The translations under genes and the position numbers were made by a program. From Pagrus major (lineage: Eukaryota; Chordata; Actinopteri; Spariformes; Sparidae), in assembly GCF_040436345.1 (NCBI RefSeq), contig NC_133232.1, forward strand, positions 4,472,501-4,536,500: a stretch of 64,000 bases of DNA. Reading direction: 5' to 3'. The notes beneath the pieces are model-generated. The model did no database searches. It was given only the letters and a program-made list of their open reading frames with translations, and had not been told where the DNA came from. Of the stretch, positions 15,323-25,779 are shown one piece after another (the first letter of the stretch is position 1; each line of letters begins with the position of its first letter).

Positions 15323-17686
15323 TCAGACTGCAGCAGCTTGACTGAACTGATGATTCCGAAGTAAAGAGACGAAGTGACACAAACAGCGACCACAGAACGC
15401 CTGAAACACACAGAACAGGTGTACAGTATTTACCTGGTCACAGGTGAGGGTTCACCTGGTCAGTATTTACCTGGTCACAGGTGAGGGTTCACCTGGTCAG
15501 TATTTACCTGATCACAGTTTCTGCAGAGGTGTTTCTTGTTCTGGATGCTGAGTTTGGCTGAACAGAAGCTGCAGGAGTTGTCAGGAGCTGCTAAAACACA
15601 AATGACATGACAGGTTACAGCTGGACTCAACTCACCTGCATCTCACCTGAACACCTGGACTCAGAACAGACTTGGGTGAGTGAAGATATCATTGATCAGT
15701 TATATATAAAGGAAGAAATGTCTAATAATTGTAAGATTCCCACCTGTTCTCTTACTGCAGGTGGTCGACTCAAACATCTTCAGGGTGAAGCTCAGATCTG
15801 CGGGGCAGAGAGTCTGCAGCTCACCTGATACACCTGACAGGTGGAGACGAGTGAGGACAGGTGATGACAGATGGAGACAGATAAGGACAGGAGTGGACAA
15901 GTGGAGACAGGTGAGGACAGATGGAGATAAGTGAGGACAGATGGAGACAGGTGATGACAAGTGGAGACAGGTGAGGACAGATGGAGACAGATGAGGACAG
16001 GAGTGGACAAGTGAGGACAGGTATGGACAAGTGGAGACAGGTGAGGACAGATGGAGATAAGTGAGGAAAGGTGTGGACAAGTGGAGACAGGTGAGGACAG
16101 GTATGGACAAGTGGAGACAGGTGAGGACAGTTGGAGATAAGTAAGGACAGGTGTGGACAAGTGGAGACAGGTGAGGACAGATGGAGATAAGTGAGGACAG
16201 ATGGAGACAGGTGATGACGGATGGAGACAGGTGAGGACAGGTGATGACAGATGAAGACAGGTGAGGACAGATGGAGACAAGTGAGGACAGGTGATGACAA
16301 ATGGAGACAGGGGAGGACAGGAGTGGACAAGTGGCGACAGGTGAGGACAGATGGAGACAAGTGAGGACAGGAGATGACGGATGAAGACAGGTGAGACAGG
16401 TGGAGACAGGTAGCTTCCTGTGTGTGTTGGAATACCTGAGATCACCTCACAGAGCTGCTGCAGGTGAACATCAGTGTTGTTGCCATGGAAACAGGACTGG
16501 ATGGTGTCAGGTCCGAGTGGGGAGTCGGAGGAGTTCACTTCCTCTTCCTGTTTCCTGTTCAGTTCAGTCTGAGAAAGAAAGAAATCAGTTTGTTCAGACG
16601 TACCTGTTCAGGTCACATGGGAGACACTTTACAGCGTAAAGTCTGAGTCTCAAAGACGGAAACGTTCAGAGACGAGTTGTCTCACCTGACTGTCTGCCCT
16701 CCACAGAGTCAAACTGGGGTAGAGACGGGGACTTTCACCACTCCATGGAGCTCTGTCTCTGTATAAACTCTGCTCACTCCCCCCCTCTGTCCTCTGCTCG
16801 TTTGTCCTCATGGTGTCTGATCTCATGATGTCTGTTCTGTGAGACAGCTGAGTTAAACTCCTGTTGTGTTTTTGATCTTCAGAGCTGAATGAAGAGACAG
16901 TTTGAACGTCTCCTGCTGAGAAAACTTGAGCTTCATACGGAGGAGCGCTGGGACACCTGATGGGAGGACGAAAGGATTTTATAGAACTTTTAAAGTCATT
17001 CAACATTTTTCTTTCATCATCATTATTAAAGGTTCCTGTGGAGTTTAATCACCGTGTCTCCTCGATGTCTAACAAACATGATGATGTGACTTCTTCATCA
17101 TAAAATAATTACAGAACTGATTTTTAGATCCACCTTTGTTTCTGTTTGATAGTTTGCAGTCTTCTTCTTCTCTGTCTTTGTTAGCACACTGCAGGTTATC
17201 TTGGCTTGTTATCGCCCCCTGCTGATCACTGAAATACTGTGACTCCATCGGTCAAAATGTTTATCACAACTGTGTGTATCCTTGTACACGAGACAAAGAA
17301 ATGAAAACTCTGCTCATATGGAAACAGCTCCACAGCTGCTGGAGGTCAGGAACTCCACAGGAACCTTGAAGGAACCTCGAAAGAACCTTCAGATTAGATT
17401 TTTGGTTGTAAATCGTTTGTTTCAGTCTGAAGAACATCAGCTGATCATGAGGAGGTGAATGTTTCTGCTGTTTCAGAGCTAAAAAACTTCAAGTCCAACA
17501 CACAAGTTCATCAGAGTCAGTGTTGATATTAAAGAGCGACAGTCAATTTCAATATTACAGCTGATCAACTGACGACATTTCATCAGAGATTCTTTCGATT
17601 ATTTACAGGAAAATCACCTGAATAAAGTTTTCATACCTGAAACAGACGCAGGGAGTCAGCAGGCAGTACCTGAAGACCTCCTCCTG

Positions 17687-17718
<32 letters not shown>

Positions 17719-20700
17719 CCTCCTCCTCCTCCTCCTCCTCCTCCTCCTCCTCCTCCTCCTCCTCCTCCTCCTCCTCCTCCTCCTCCTCCTCCTCCTGCTG
17801 CTCCTCCTCCCTCCCGCAGACACTGGAGGAGGTCAGCGGTCTGAAGATGACGGTGTCTGACAGTCTGATCCCAACAATCTTCACAGTGCTCACTTTGTCT
17901 TCATCACTCTGTTCCTCCTCCTCACTGTCCTCTTCTGTCTCCCCCAAGCTGCTCCTCACCTGCTCCTCCTGCTCCTCCTGTCCCTCCTGTCCCTCCTGTC
18001 TCACCTGTAGGGAACATGGCGGAGAGGGTCGGATGTTTTTGCTTCTCTGCAGAGCTGCTTCAACCAAGAGCCGGGACATACCCGGGGGAGGAGAGGGGGG
18101 GATTGGGGAGGACCTCCAGTGTCTTCCCCCCAGCAGAGGGGAGCAGGGCAGAGAGCAGGGGAGCCTCCTCCTTCCCCCTGGGTAAGGAGAGGAGGGGAGG
18201 GAGCAGTTATCTCTCGTCTTCAGAGAGGATCGGACAGGAAGTTCAAGATAGGATGCTGATGTGTCTGAAGCTCCGCCCACTGCGGACCTGAGGCTGATGA
18301 TGTCACAGCTTCCGGTGCCTGTCAGCTCCATCTGCGTCGAGTCACCTGTCGCCTGTTCCACCTGTAGCAGTGACCTGCAGACAGGAAGTGGAGCAGAGGT
18401 GTGAGGACTTGTTCTGAGGTGTTCTGGTCGACGTTAAACATCCGAGACGTCTCCCTTCTGGACAACAAACAAACAAACAAACAAACACCCTTTGTGGACC
18501 TGGAGAAGGTTTATGTGCCTGTAGGGGGGATGCTCAGTCTAGTGATCAGGATCACGTCTGGATCAGACCGTCTCTCCTGGTCCGACTGATCAAACCTCCG
18601 TCCAGATCTCTGATATAGAGACATGAGCTCAGCACCAGTATGACCAGTTCTAAAATAATAATAATCTGTATTTGTTTTTGTGTAGCACCTTTTAAAACAG
18701 ATTTACAAACTGATTTATAGTAGCAATAAAAACAGAATCAATAAATAAATCTCATTAACGTCTCCGTCACTGATCTGAGCAACACGCTCCACCCATTACT
18801 TCCTGTAATGTGTTGTGAATGTGACAAGTGTGAGGCTTTGATTGGTCAGTAGAAGCAGAGACGGGTCCATTCACGCTTTACCTCGACAGAAAGACTTTCT
18901 AACATGTTGTTAATGTTGTAAAGAAAAGTCTGTTTTGATCCAAACCTTCTAAAAATATCATCAAGTAGTTTTGGTTCCAAACTTCGACTTAAAACTGAAA
19001 ATAATAATAAAAAAGCCCTAAGAATAAAAAGTCAACTAAGTCTGAAATAAATCAGAACTGACTCCATCCATCCACCATTGTCCCCCAACTGTTTATCTAC
19101 ACTCACACACACAGCTAGCATCCAATCACAGGATGCAACAAGGCAAGGCGTACCAGTCAATCACAGCATGGTAGGGCGGGAATAGTTAGAAAACATGACG
19201 CTACGCCGTATACTGAAAACATTCTCGTTAATCTGCACGTCTGGACATTTCTCACATACTCAAAATCAAATAACATTTGGAACCAACAGACTCAACCGGA
19301 CCTGATTCAGTGAATAGTTTTCTGTTACTGTTAACGGTTTGTTGACATCATCACCTGTGGTCCAATGACAGAGCGCCCAGCCTCTGGAGGGAGGAGCTCA
19401 GCGTCTCGGTGACGATGGTGACATCGTGGCAGGCTTTAAGTCCCTTCTCCGTGGTCCAAGGTTGAATCTGGTTTTCTACTTCCTGTTTCAGTAAGACAGA
19501 AAGGTACAACTGACAATACTGACACTACTGCCATCAGTACTACTGACACTACTGCCATCAGTACTACTGACACTACTACTGACACTACTACCATCAGTAC
19601 TACTGACACTACTACCATCAGTACTACTGACACTACTACTGACACTACTACCATCAGTACTACTGACACTACTACCATCAGTACTACTGACACTACTGAC
19701 ACTACTGCCATCAGTACTACTGACACTACTACCATCAGTACTACTGACACTACTGACACTACTGCCATCAGTACTACTGACACTACTACTGACACTACTA
19801 CCATCAGTACTACTGACACTACTGCCATCAGTACTACTGACACTACTACCATCAGTACTACTGACACTACTGACACTACTGCCATCAGTACTACTGACAC
19901 TACTACCATCAGTACTACTAACACTACTGACACTACTACCATCAGTACTACTGATACTACTAACATCAGTACTACTGACGCTACTAACATCAGTACTACT
20001 GACAATACTTCTGAAGGTACTACTGACAATACTGACACTACTACCATCAGTACTACTGACACTACTACCATCAGTACTACTGACAATACTGACACTACTA
20101 CTGACACTACTACCATCAGTACTACTGATACTACTAACATCAGTACTACTGACGCTACTAACATCAGTACTACTGACAATACTTCTGAAGGTACTACTGA
20201 CAGTACTACTGACAATACTGACACTACTACCATCAGTACTACTGACAATACTGACACTACTACTGACACTACTACCATCAGTACTACTGACAGTACTTCT
20301 GAAGGTACTACTGAAAGTACTACTGACAATACTGACACTACTACCATCAGTACTACTGACACTGCTACCATCAGTACTACTGAAACTACTTCCATCAGTA
20401 CTTCTGAAGTTACTACTGACAGTACTTCTGAAAGTACTACTGAAAGTACTGCTGACACTACTACTGACAGTATTATTGAAAGAACTACTGACAGTACTAC
20501 TGACAGTACTAGTGAAAGTACTACTGACAGTACAGCTGACACTACTACCATCAGTACTACTGACAATACTGACACTACTACCATCAGTACTACTGACAAT
20601 ACTGACACTACTACCATCAGTACTACTGAGTACACACAGCAGGTAGTTCTCTGCAGTGGACGACACAGTGAGCTCATCTGTTACATGAAAAATATGTCTG

Positions 20701-23522
20701 AACAGCGTCCGGCTCATTATTTTCCATCTAGTGGAACACATGATGGTTCATTTATGGGGCGGCTGTAGCTCAGGAGGTAGAGCGGGTCGTCTAGCAATGT
20801 GAAGGTCGCAGGCTCGAATCCCAGCTCCCCCAGCTGCATGCCGACGCGTCCTTGAGCAAGATACTGAACCGCAAATTCCTCCTGATGAGCAGTTGGCACC
20901 TTGCATGCCAGCCTCTGCCATGAATGGGTGAATGTGTCAAGTGTTGTAAAGCGCTTTGAGCGGTCAGTAGACTGGAAAAACACTATAGAAATGCATTTAC
21001 CATATAATGCTTGGTTAGTGACCATCAGTTGTATTCTACTTTTCACAATGCATTGTGGGATACAGGGTTTAATAAACCTCACTATACATTCACTCTGTAG
21101 TGAGTCATGAGTGACTGCAGACAGCCTATATTTCTATTTATTATAGCTGACTGTCACGTCCCTCTCTGCCTCTGATTTTTAATGTGATTACATTTTGTGA
21201 CCAGCAGGTAGAGCTGTTTCTCACTGTCCCATATGGCCAAAAGTTTGTGGACAACATGTCTGTTGCAACATTGAATCCTTCAAGTTTTTATCTCAATGAA
21301 GTCACCTTTAAATAATTTTGATGGGATATTAAGGGAACAATTAACGTATTCAAAAATGTTCATCTGCTCAGTTTAAACCTTAAAGAGTTAGAGTTAGAGT
21401 AGTTGAAAAAGATTTTATTCCTAAAAACAGCTCAAACCGGTCAGATTATCAGAAATATTAAAAAGACATTTTACTATTAAATTCTTCAAGCTGATTAATA
21501 AAGTATCACTAAATGATTGATCATCCAGTGATCGTAACACGTTATCATGAATAAATGGGTTTAACATCCACCTGTGAAGTCAACACTACCGACAGTTGGT
21601 TGTTTCTTTGACAGATGTTGTCATAGCTGTTTGTTTCTTTGACAGATGTTGTCACGGCTGTTGTTTGTTTCTTTGACAGATGTTGTCATGGCTGTTGTTT
21701 GTTTCTTTGACAGATGTTGTCACAGCTGTTTGTTTCTTTGACAGATGTTGTCATAGCTGTTGTTTGTTTCTTTGACAGATGTTGTCACAGCTGTTTGTTT
21801 CTTTGACAGATGTTGTCATAGCTGTTGTTTGTTTCTTTGACAGATGTTGTCACGGCTGTTGTTTGTTTCTTTAGCTGAGCTATTACAGAATGCACTGGTA
21901 TGATTTCGATGTGGCAGGTAAACCTCGAGTCTTAAGTAGGTTTACTGTCCTTCACAGAGTGTATCAGTGCAGCCATTTAGAAAATGTGACAACATTTTGA
22001 CTTTCCTTTCTGCAGATGTTTAAGTGCCTGAGGTCTTTTTTGTATGTAAGCTGTTTGTGATTGTGGTATACAGCAAAATGTTCAGTTTGTTTTTTGGTCA
22101 AGTGAGAAGTCTTGACTCTTTATTATTTATTTAATAAACTTTTTATGTTGTTAGTTGTTTGCTCATTGCACATAACAGGAGGATGTTGGTTAGAAGTCGA
22201 TTCTTTTTTTATGTCAGTGATTCAGAATATGCTGAAGCTGTATTCATTTACTACATGTATGCTGCTACAGGCACACTTTTCTTTTCCTGTCGGTTCTTTG
22301 GGATATTTTCTGGCAAATGTAGGTTACATTCAGTTGACTTGCCACATCTCCACATTTATTTTATTATTAAAAGATATTGGAAGTTAAATCAGTATGGATC
22401 ATTACAAAGACTTTGCTTTAGTAGTCACACAGTAAGAAAAAAAGAAATCCTGTATAGAAAAAAAAGATGCATCATGATGCATCGATAATCGTTTTATCAT
22501 CACATCGCAGCCCTCTGAATCATAATCGAATTGTGAGGCGCCTCGAGATTCACACCTGAGCTGCTTCCACCAACATGAACGTGACCTCTGATGACCTCAC
22601 AGTCCAGCAGAGCTCCTATAGGCCGAGCCGACACACCTGCAGCAGTCAGACAGGTGTCCCTAATAAAGTGGACACAGCTAATTACAGTTTCCGTTTTTAA
22701 ATATTTATATTCATCTAAATCTGAAGTAACTGCAGCTGTCTGATAAATGTACTGCAGTAGAAGTACACAGAATCACAGGGAAATACAAGTACCTCAGAAT
22801 CGTAGTAACATACAGTAAATGTGCAGACGTGTTCGACACGTGACTCCATTATTCTGTTTACTGAACTAGAAAGTCTGAAGTTACAGTGAAGACGCTTTGT
22901 GTCCCTCCTCAGCTCATGTAGCTCAAGAGTCCTCGGGCAACTTAAACCTGACACTGTAAGAACTCAGTCCACGTGAGACCACAAAGTCCAGAAGAGTCCA
23001 TGTGATGTGAGACCACAAACTAGACCTCAGTCACGTTTCCGTCAGAATCAGGTTTATCACCACGAAGGTTCTCAAAGACTCTGTCGGATATTTTGGTGCA
23101 TAAAAACAAACATGGAGAAAATAATAATAAAAAAAACAAGCACAAATACAATAAAAATGTTTTAAATCAAAACAGCTGCGGTGTTTTGAATCTGTAATCT
23201 GTAATATTATAAATATTATTTTCATTCATTTAATGAAACAGTTTATTTAGTTTATGTCAAACTAAACAAACATCTGTCTCAGTTCTTTCTGTCTACAGAT
23301 TATTATCATTATTATTGTTGTTATTATTATCATTATTATTATTATCATTATTGTTATTATCATTATTATTATTATCATTAGCTCAACATGATTCAGATTA
23401 TTAGTTTTAACTGATCAATAACAGGACAAAATCAGTTGAATGAGGTGGAAAAAAAGGTGAAAAAGTGAAAAAAAAGTTTTTACCTCCTTGGGTTTGTTGA
23501 GCCACTTCTTGATTTTATTCAT
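15323..23522 (-). CDS. Unrecognised protein with C-terminal FYVE-like cysteine cluster, 8 coding exons
   Basis: I could not name this gene. Exons: 23522-23484, 19482-19355, 18374-17637, 16956-16686, 16568-16436, 15824-15744, 15590-15508, 15400-15323. Every junction has GT/AG and all phases agree (517 codons with stop). The N-terminus [13 protein letters not shown] runs into a helical stretch ([20 protein letters not shown]). Exon 3 is Pro/Ser-rich, then acidic, with [19 protein letters not shown] followed by a long Glu/Gln run. Exons 7-8 give C-x2-C-x12-C-x2-C-x4-C-x2-C with KKHLCRNC and AFCGRC, like the first three cysteine pairs of a FYVE/RING-like finger. The final pair is missing, since the protein ends about 20 residues later. 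The exon 3 end is the weakest join: donors also exist after PPCSLQ and after EEVF. The convergent downstream neighbour is selenot2. Confidence 0.65.
15421..15515 (-). repeat. 37-bp tandem repeat copying the exon 7 donor of the unrecognised gene
   Basis: CAGTATTTACCTGGTCAC recurs at 15424, 15461 and 15498. The last copy holds the real donor (CAG|GTAAATACTG on the minus strand). Confidence 0.85.
15836..16412. repeat. GGACAGGTGGAGACA minisatellite
   Basis: About 35 units of 14-17 bp filling intron 5 of the unrecognised gene. Long minus-strand frames (CPHLSP type) are by-products. Confidence 0.9.
17676..17812 (-). repeat. CTC/CTG trinucleotide tract coding poly-Glu/Gln
   Basis: On the minus strand it encodes about 30 Glu, then an (EQ)n run, in frame with flanking coding-like sequence of exon 3. 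Similar acidic tracts occur in nuclear and cytoskeletal proteins; length is likely polymorphic. Confidence 0.85.
18380..19350. other. Intron 2 of the unrecognised gene: no exon seen
   Basis: Unique AT-rich sequence with a short CAAA run near 18468-18487. Confidence 0.4.
19500..20632. repeat. Large ACT-based minisatellite
   Basis: About 1.1 kb of units such as CAGTACTACTGACACTAC with TACCATCAG, all multiples of 3. Two minus-strand frames stay open for over 400 codons (VVLMVVVS and SSTDGSSV types). Low complexity and lack of splice logic argue against a gene. Confidence 0.93.
20756..21005 (+). mobile_element. tRNA-derived SINE
   Basis: The head has a Pol III A box (TAGCTCAGGAGGTAG, about 20766-20780) and B box (GGCTCGAATCC, about 20811-20821). 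A tRNA-unrelated body follows (CCTTGAGCAAGATACTGAACC). The tail (GTAAAGCGCTTTGAGCGGTC then AAATGCATTTACCAT) is typical of common teleost SINEs that borrow a LINE 3' end. It lies in intron 1 of the unrecognised gene and looks fairly intact. Confidence 0.85.
21595..21876. repeat. 34-37 bp tandem repeat with TTTGACAGATGTTGTCA core
   Basis: Eight copies of TTTGTTTCTTTGACAGATG and TTGTCATGGCTGTTG. The unit resembles a pyrimidine tract plus AG acceptor, but no exon follows. Confidence 0.9.
21900..23480. other. Intron 1 of the unrecognised gene, distal part
   Basis: No exon seen. GATGCATCGATAATCG and ATCACATCGCAGCCCT near 22470-22515 resemble a terminal fragment of a fish hAT element. ATT/ATC trinucleotides fill 23308-23390. 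Confidence 0.4.
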
Positions 23523-23689
23523 CGCTGCTGTTTCCTCGGTGACACTGACACTGACAGTCCACCTGTGCAGGTAGACAGGAGGTGGGCGGAGCTTCACAGC
23601 CTCTTTGTGTTTGTAATCCGACACCAGAGAGTTTAACACACCCAGGGTGTTTCTGCTCTCTCTCTCTTTCTGCTCACACACACACTCAC

Positions 23690-23750
23690 ACACACACTCA
23701 CACACTCTCACACACGCACTCATACACACACTCTCACACTCACACACTCA
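23690..23750. repeat. CA/CT-rich microsatellite
   Basis: Interrupted CACACTCACACA repeat upstream of the first coding exon at 23522, abutting a LINE 3' end. Confidence 0.85.
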
Positions 23751-25312
23751 GATTAAGATTAAGATTGTCTTTATTTATCCCACAATGGAGAACAACAGCT
23801 CGAGGTGCAACAGTACAAGTAGAATCAGAAAAATATGCATAGAAATATTAAATAGAAAATAGAAAATAAGTAGAAAAACACAAGATATTTACAAAAGCAA
23901 ACAAGTGGGTGGAAAGTGATTGTTCATGTAGTGCTTGAGTTGAACAGTCTGATGGCTGTGGGGATGAATGATCTGCGGTAGCGCTCCTTCTTACACAGTG
24001 AGTGTCAGAGTCTGCTGCTGAAATAGCTGCTCAAGGCTTCCACAGTCTGGTGCAGGGGCTGAGAGGTGTTGTCCATGATTGACGTCAGCTTGGCTGACAT
24101 CCTCCTCTCATCCACCACCTCTATTGACTCTAGTGGACAGTCCAGGACAGAGCTGGCCCTCCTGACCAGTTTGTTCAGTCTCTTCCTGTTCCTGTCCGTG
24201 CTGCTACCTCCCCAGCAGACCACTGCATAAAGGAGCGCTGATGCCACCACAGTGTCATAAAATGTTCGTAGTAATGTCCTCTGCACCCCAAAGGACCTCA
24301 GTCTCCTCAGCAGATGGAGGCGACTTTGGCCCTTCTTGTACAGGGCATCCGTGTTGTCAGTCCAGTCCAGTTTATTGTTAAGGTGAACACCCAGATATTT
24401 GTATTTTGCCACCATCTCTATGTCCGAACCCTGGATGTTCACTGGTGTGATATGTGGTGTCTTCCTCTGGAAGTCGATCACCATCTCCTTTGTTTTACTG
24501 GTGTTTATATGCAGGTGGTTGCATTCACACCAGTTAACAAAGTCAATGATGACCCCCCTATATTCCTGTTCGTTCCCCTCAGACACACATCCAACAATGG
24601 CTGTATCATCGGAGAACTTTTGGAGGTGACAGTTCACGGTGTTGTGCGTGAAGTCCGATGTGTAGAGGGTGAAAAGGAAGGGAGAGAGCACCGTACCCTG
24701 AGGAGCCCCCGTACTGCATAGAACCATGTCTGAGACACAGTCCTTGAGTCTCACATACTGTGGTCTGTTGGTGAGAAAGTCTATGGTCCATGCAGCCAGG
24801 TGTTGGTCAACTCCCGCCCTTTCCAGTTTCCCCCTCAGAAGTGCCGGCTGTATTGTGTTGAAAGCACTGGAGAAGTCAAAAAACATGACCTTCACAGTGC
24901 GTCCAGTGTACTCCAGGGTTGAAAGTGTTCTGTGCAGTAGGTAGATGACTGCGTCATCCACCCCAATTCCGGGACGGTAAGCAAACTGAAGGGGGTCCAG
25001 TGTCGTGCTCACCTGGGGACGGATGTGCCTGAGAATAATCCTCTCCGTGGTCTTCATCAGGTGAGAAGTTAAGGCGACAGGGCAGAAGTGGCCAGGCTCC
25101 TTGAGGTGCACAGACTTTGGAACTGGCACCACACAGGAAGTCTTCCACAGGACAGGGACTCTCTCCAGAGTAAGGCTCAGGTTGAAGATGTGTGTGACCA
25201 CCTCACAGAGCTGGTCTGCACAGTGCTTTAGTACTCTGGAGCTGATACCATCAGGGCCTGTGGCTTTTCTCACCTTGATCCTCCTCATTTCCATTCTCAC
25301 CTGCTCACTCAC
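23750..25312 (-). mobile_element. L2/CR1-like LINE, 5'-truncated, with open reverse transcriptase
   Basis: One uninterrupted minus-strand frame (25312-24005, 435 codons) covers the RT and C-terminal part of ORF2. It shows KATGPDGISSRVLKHC, FDFSSAFNTIQPALL, GAPQGTVLSPFLFTLY, FSDD (RT catalytic box, Ser for the usual Ala), YKYLGVHLNN and VVCWGGSS. The endonuclease is missing. The 3' end at 23750 carries AATAAA-like sequence and a GATTAA-type short repeat tail, as in L2/CR1 relatives. The intact frame suggests recent arrival. It sits between the unrecognised gene and rnf4. Confidence 0.85.
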
Positions 25313-25460
25313 TCACTCACACACAAACTAACTCACTCACACTCACACCATTATGATGTCATCCCCCAGGTTACCTGTGTGACCCCAGCTCTCTGACTCA
25401 CTTTGACGACGTTGGGAAACAAAATCAAAACAAAACAACTTCTGACAGAATTCAATAGAA

Positions 25461-25466
25461 TTTATT
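25461..25466 (-). terminator. rnf4: Candidate poly(A) signal of rnf4
   Basis: AATAAA on the minus strand about 315 bp after the rnf4 stop. Confidence 0.5.
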
Positions 25467-25779
25467 TCTACTTCAACACATTTAATCAGCCACGCTAGAA
25501 AATAAAGTCCATCTCAGAAGAAACGATCCGACACGAAGGAAAGCAGAACTCTGAGCTGAGAACTGAAGAAAAAACAATATCAAATATACCCAATATAATC
25601 AATATACATCCATCAATAACCAATCAGTGATGACTCTTTAATTAAACAGCTCTGACATAAGTCTTTAGTTTCTGAGTAAAAATAAATTCAGCAGCAAAGA
25701 ACCTCCTGATCTGATGATGTCACTGACGTGTGTAATGATGTCAGAGTGACATCAGACGTGTGAAGATGTCAGAGTGACA

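Noticed and set aside
17603-17636. Extension of exon 3 of the unrecognised gene to the stop at 17603
   Set aside because: A CAG|GTATGA donor at 17637 joins in phase to the acceptor at 16956, so the extension is read as intron.
20756-20830. Possible functional tRNA gene
   Set aside because: A and B boxes belong to a SINE head; no acceptor stem and it continues into the SINE body.
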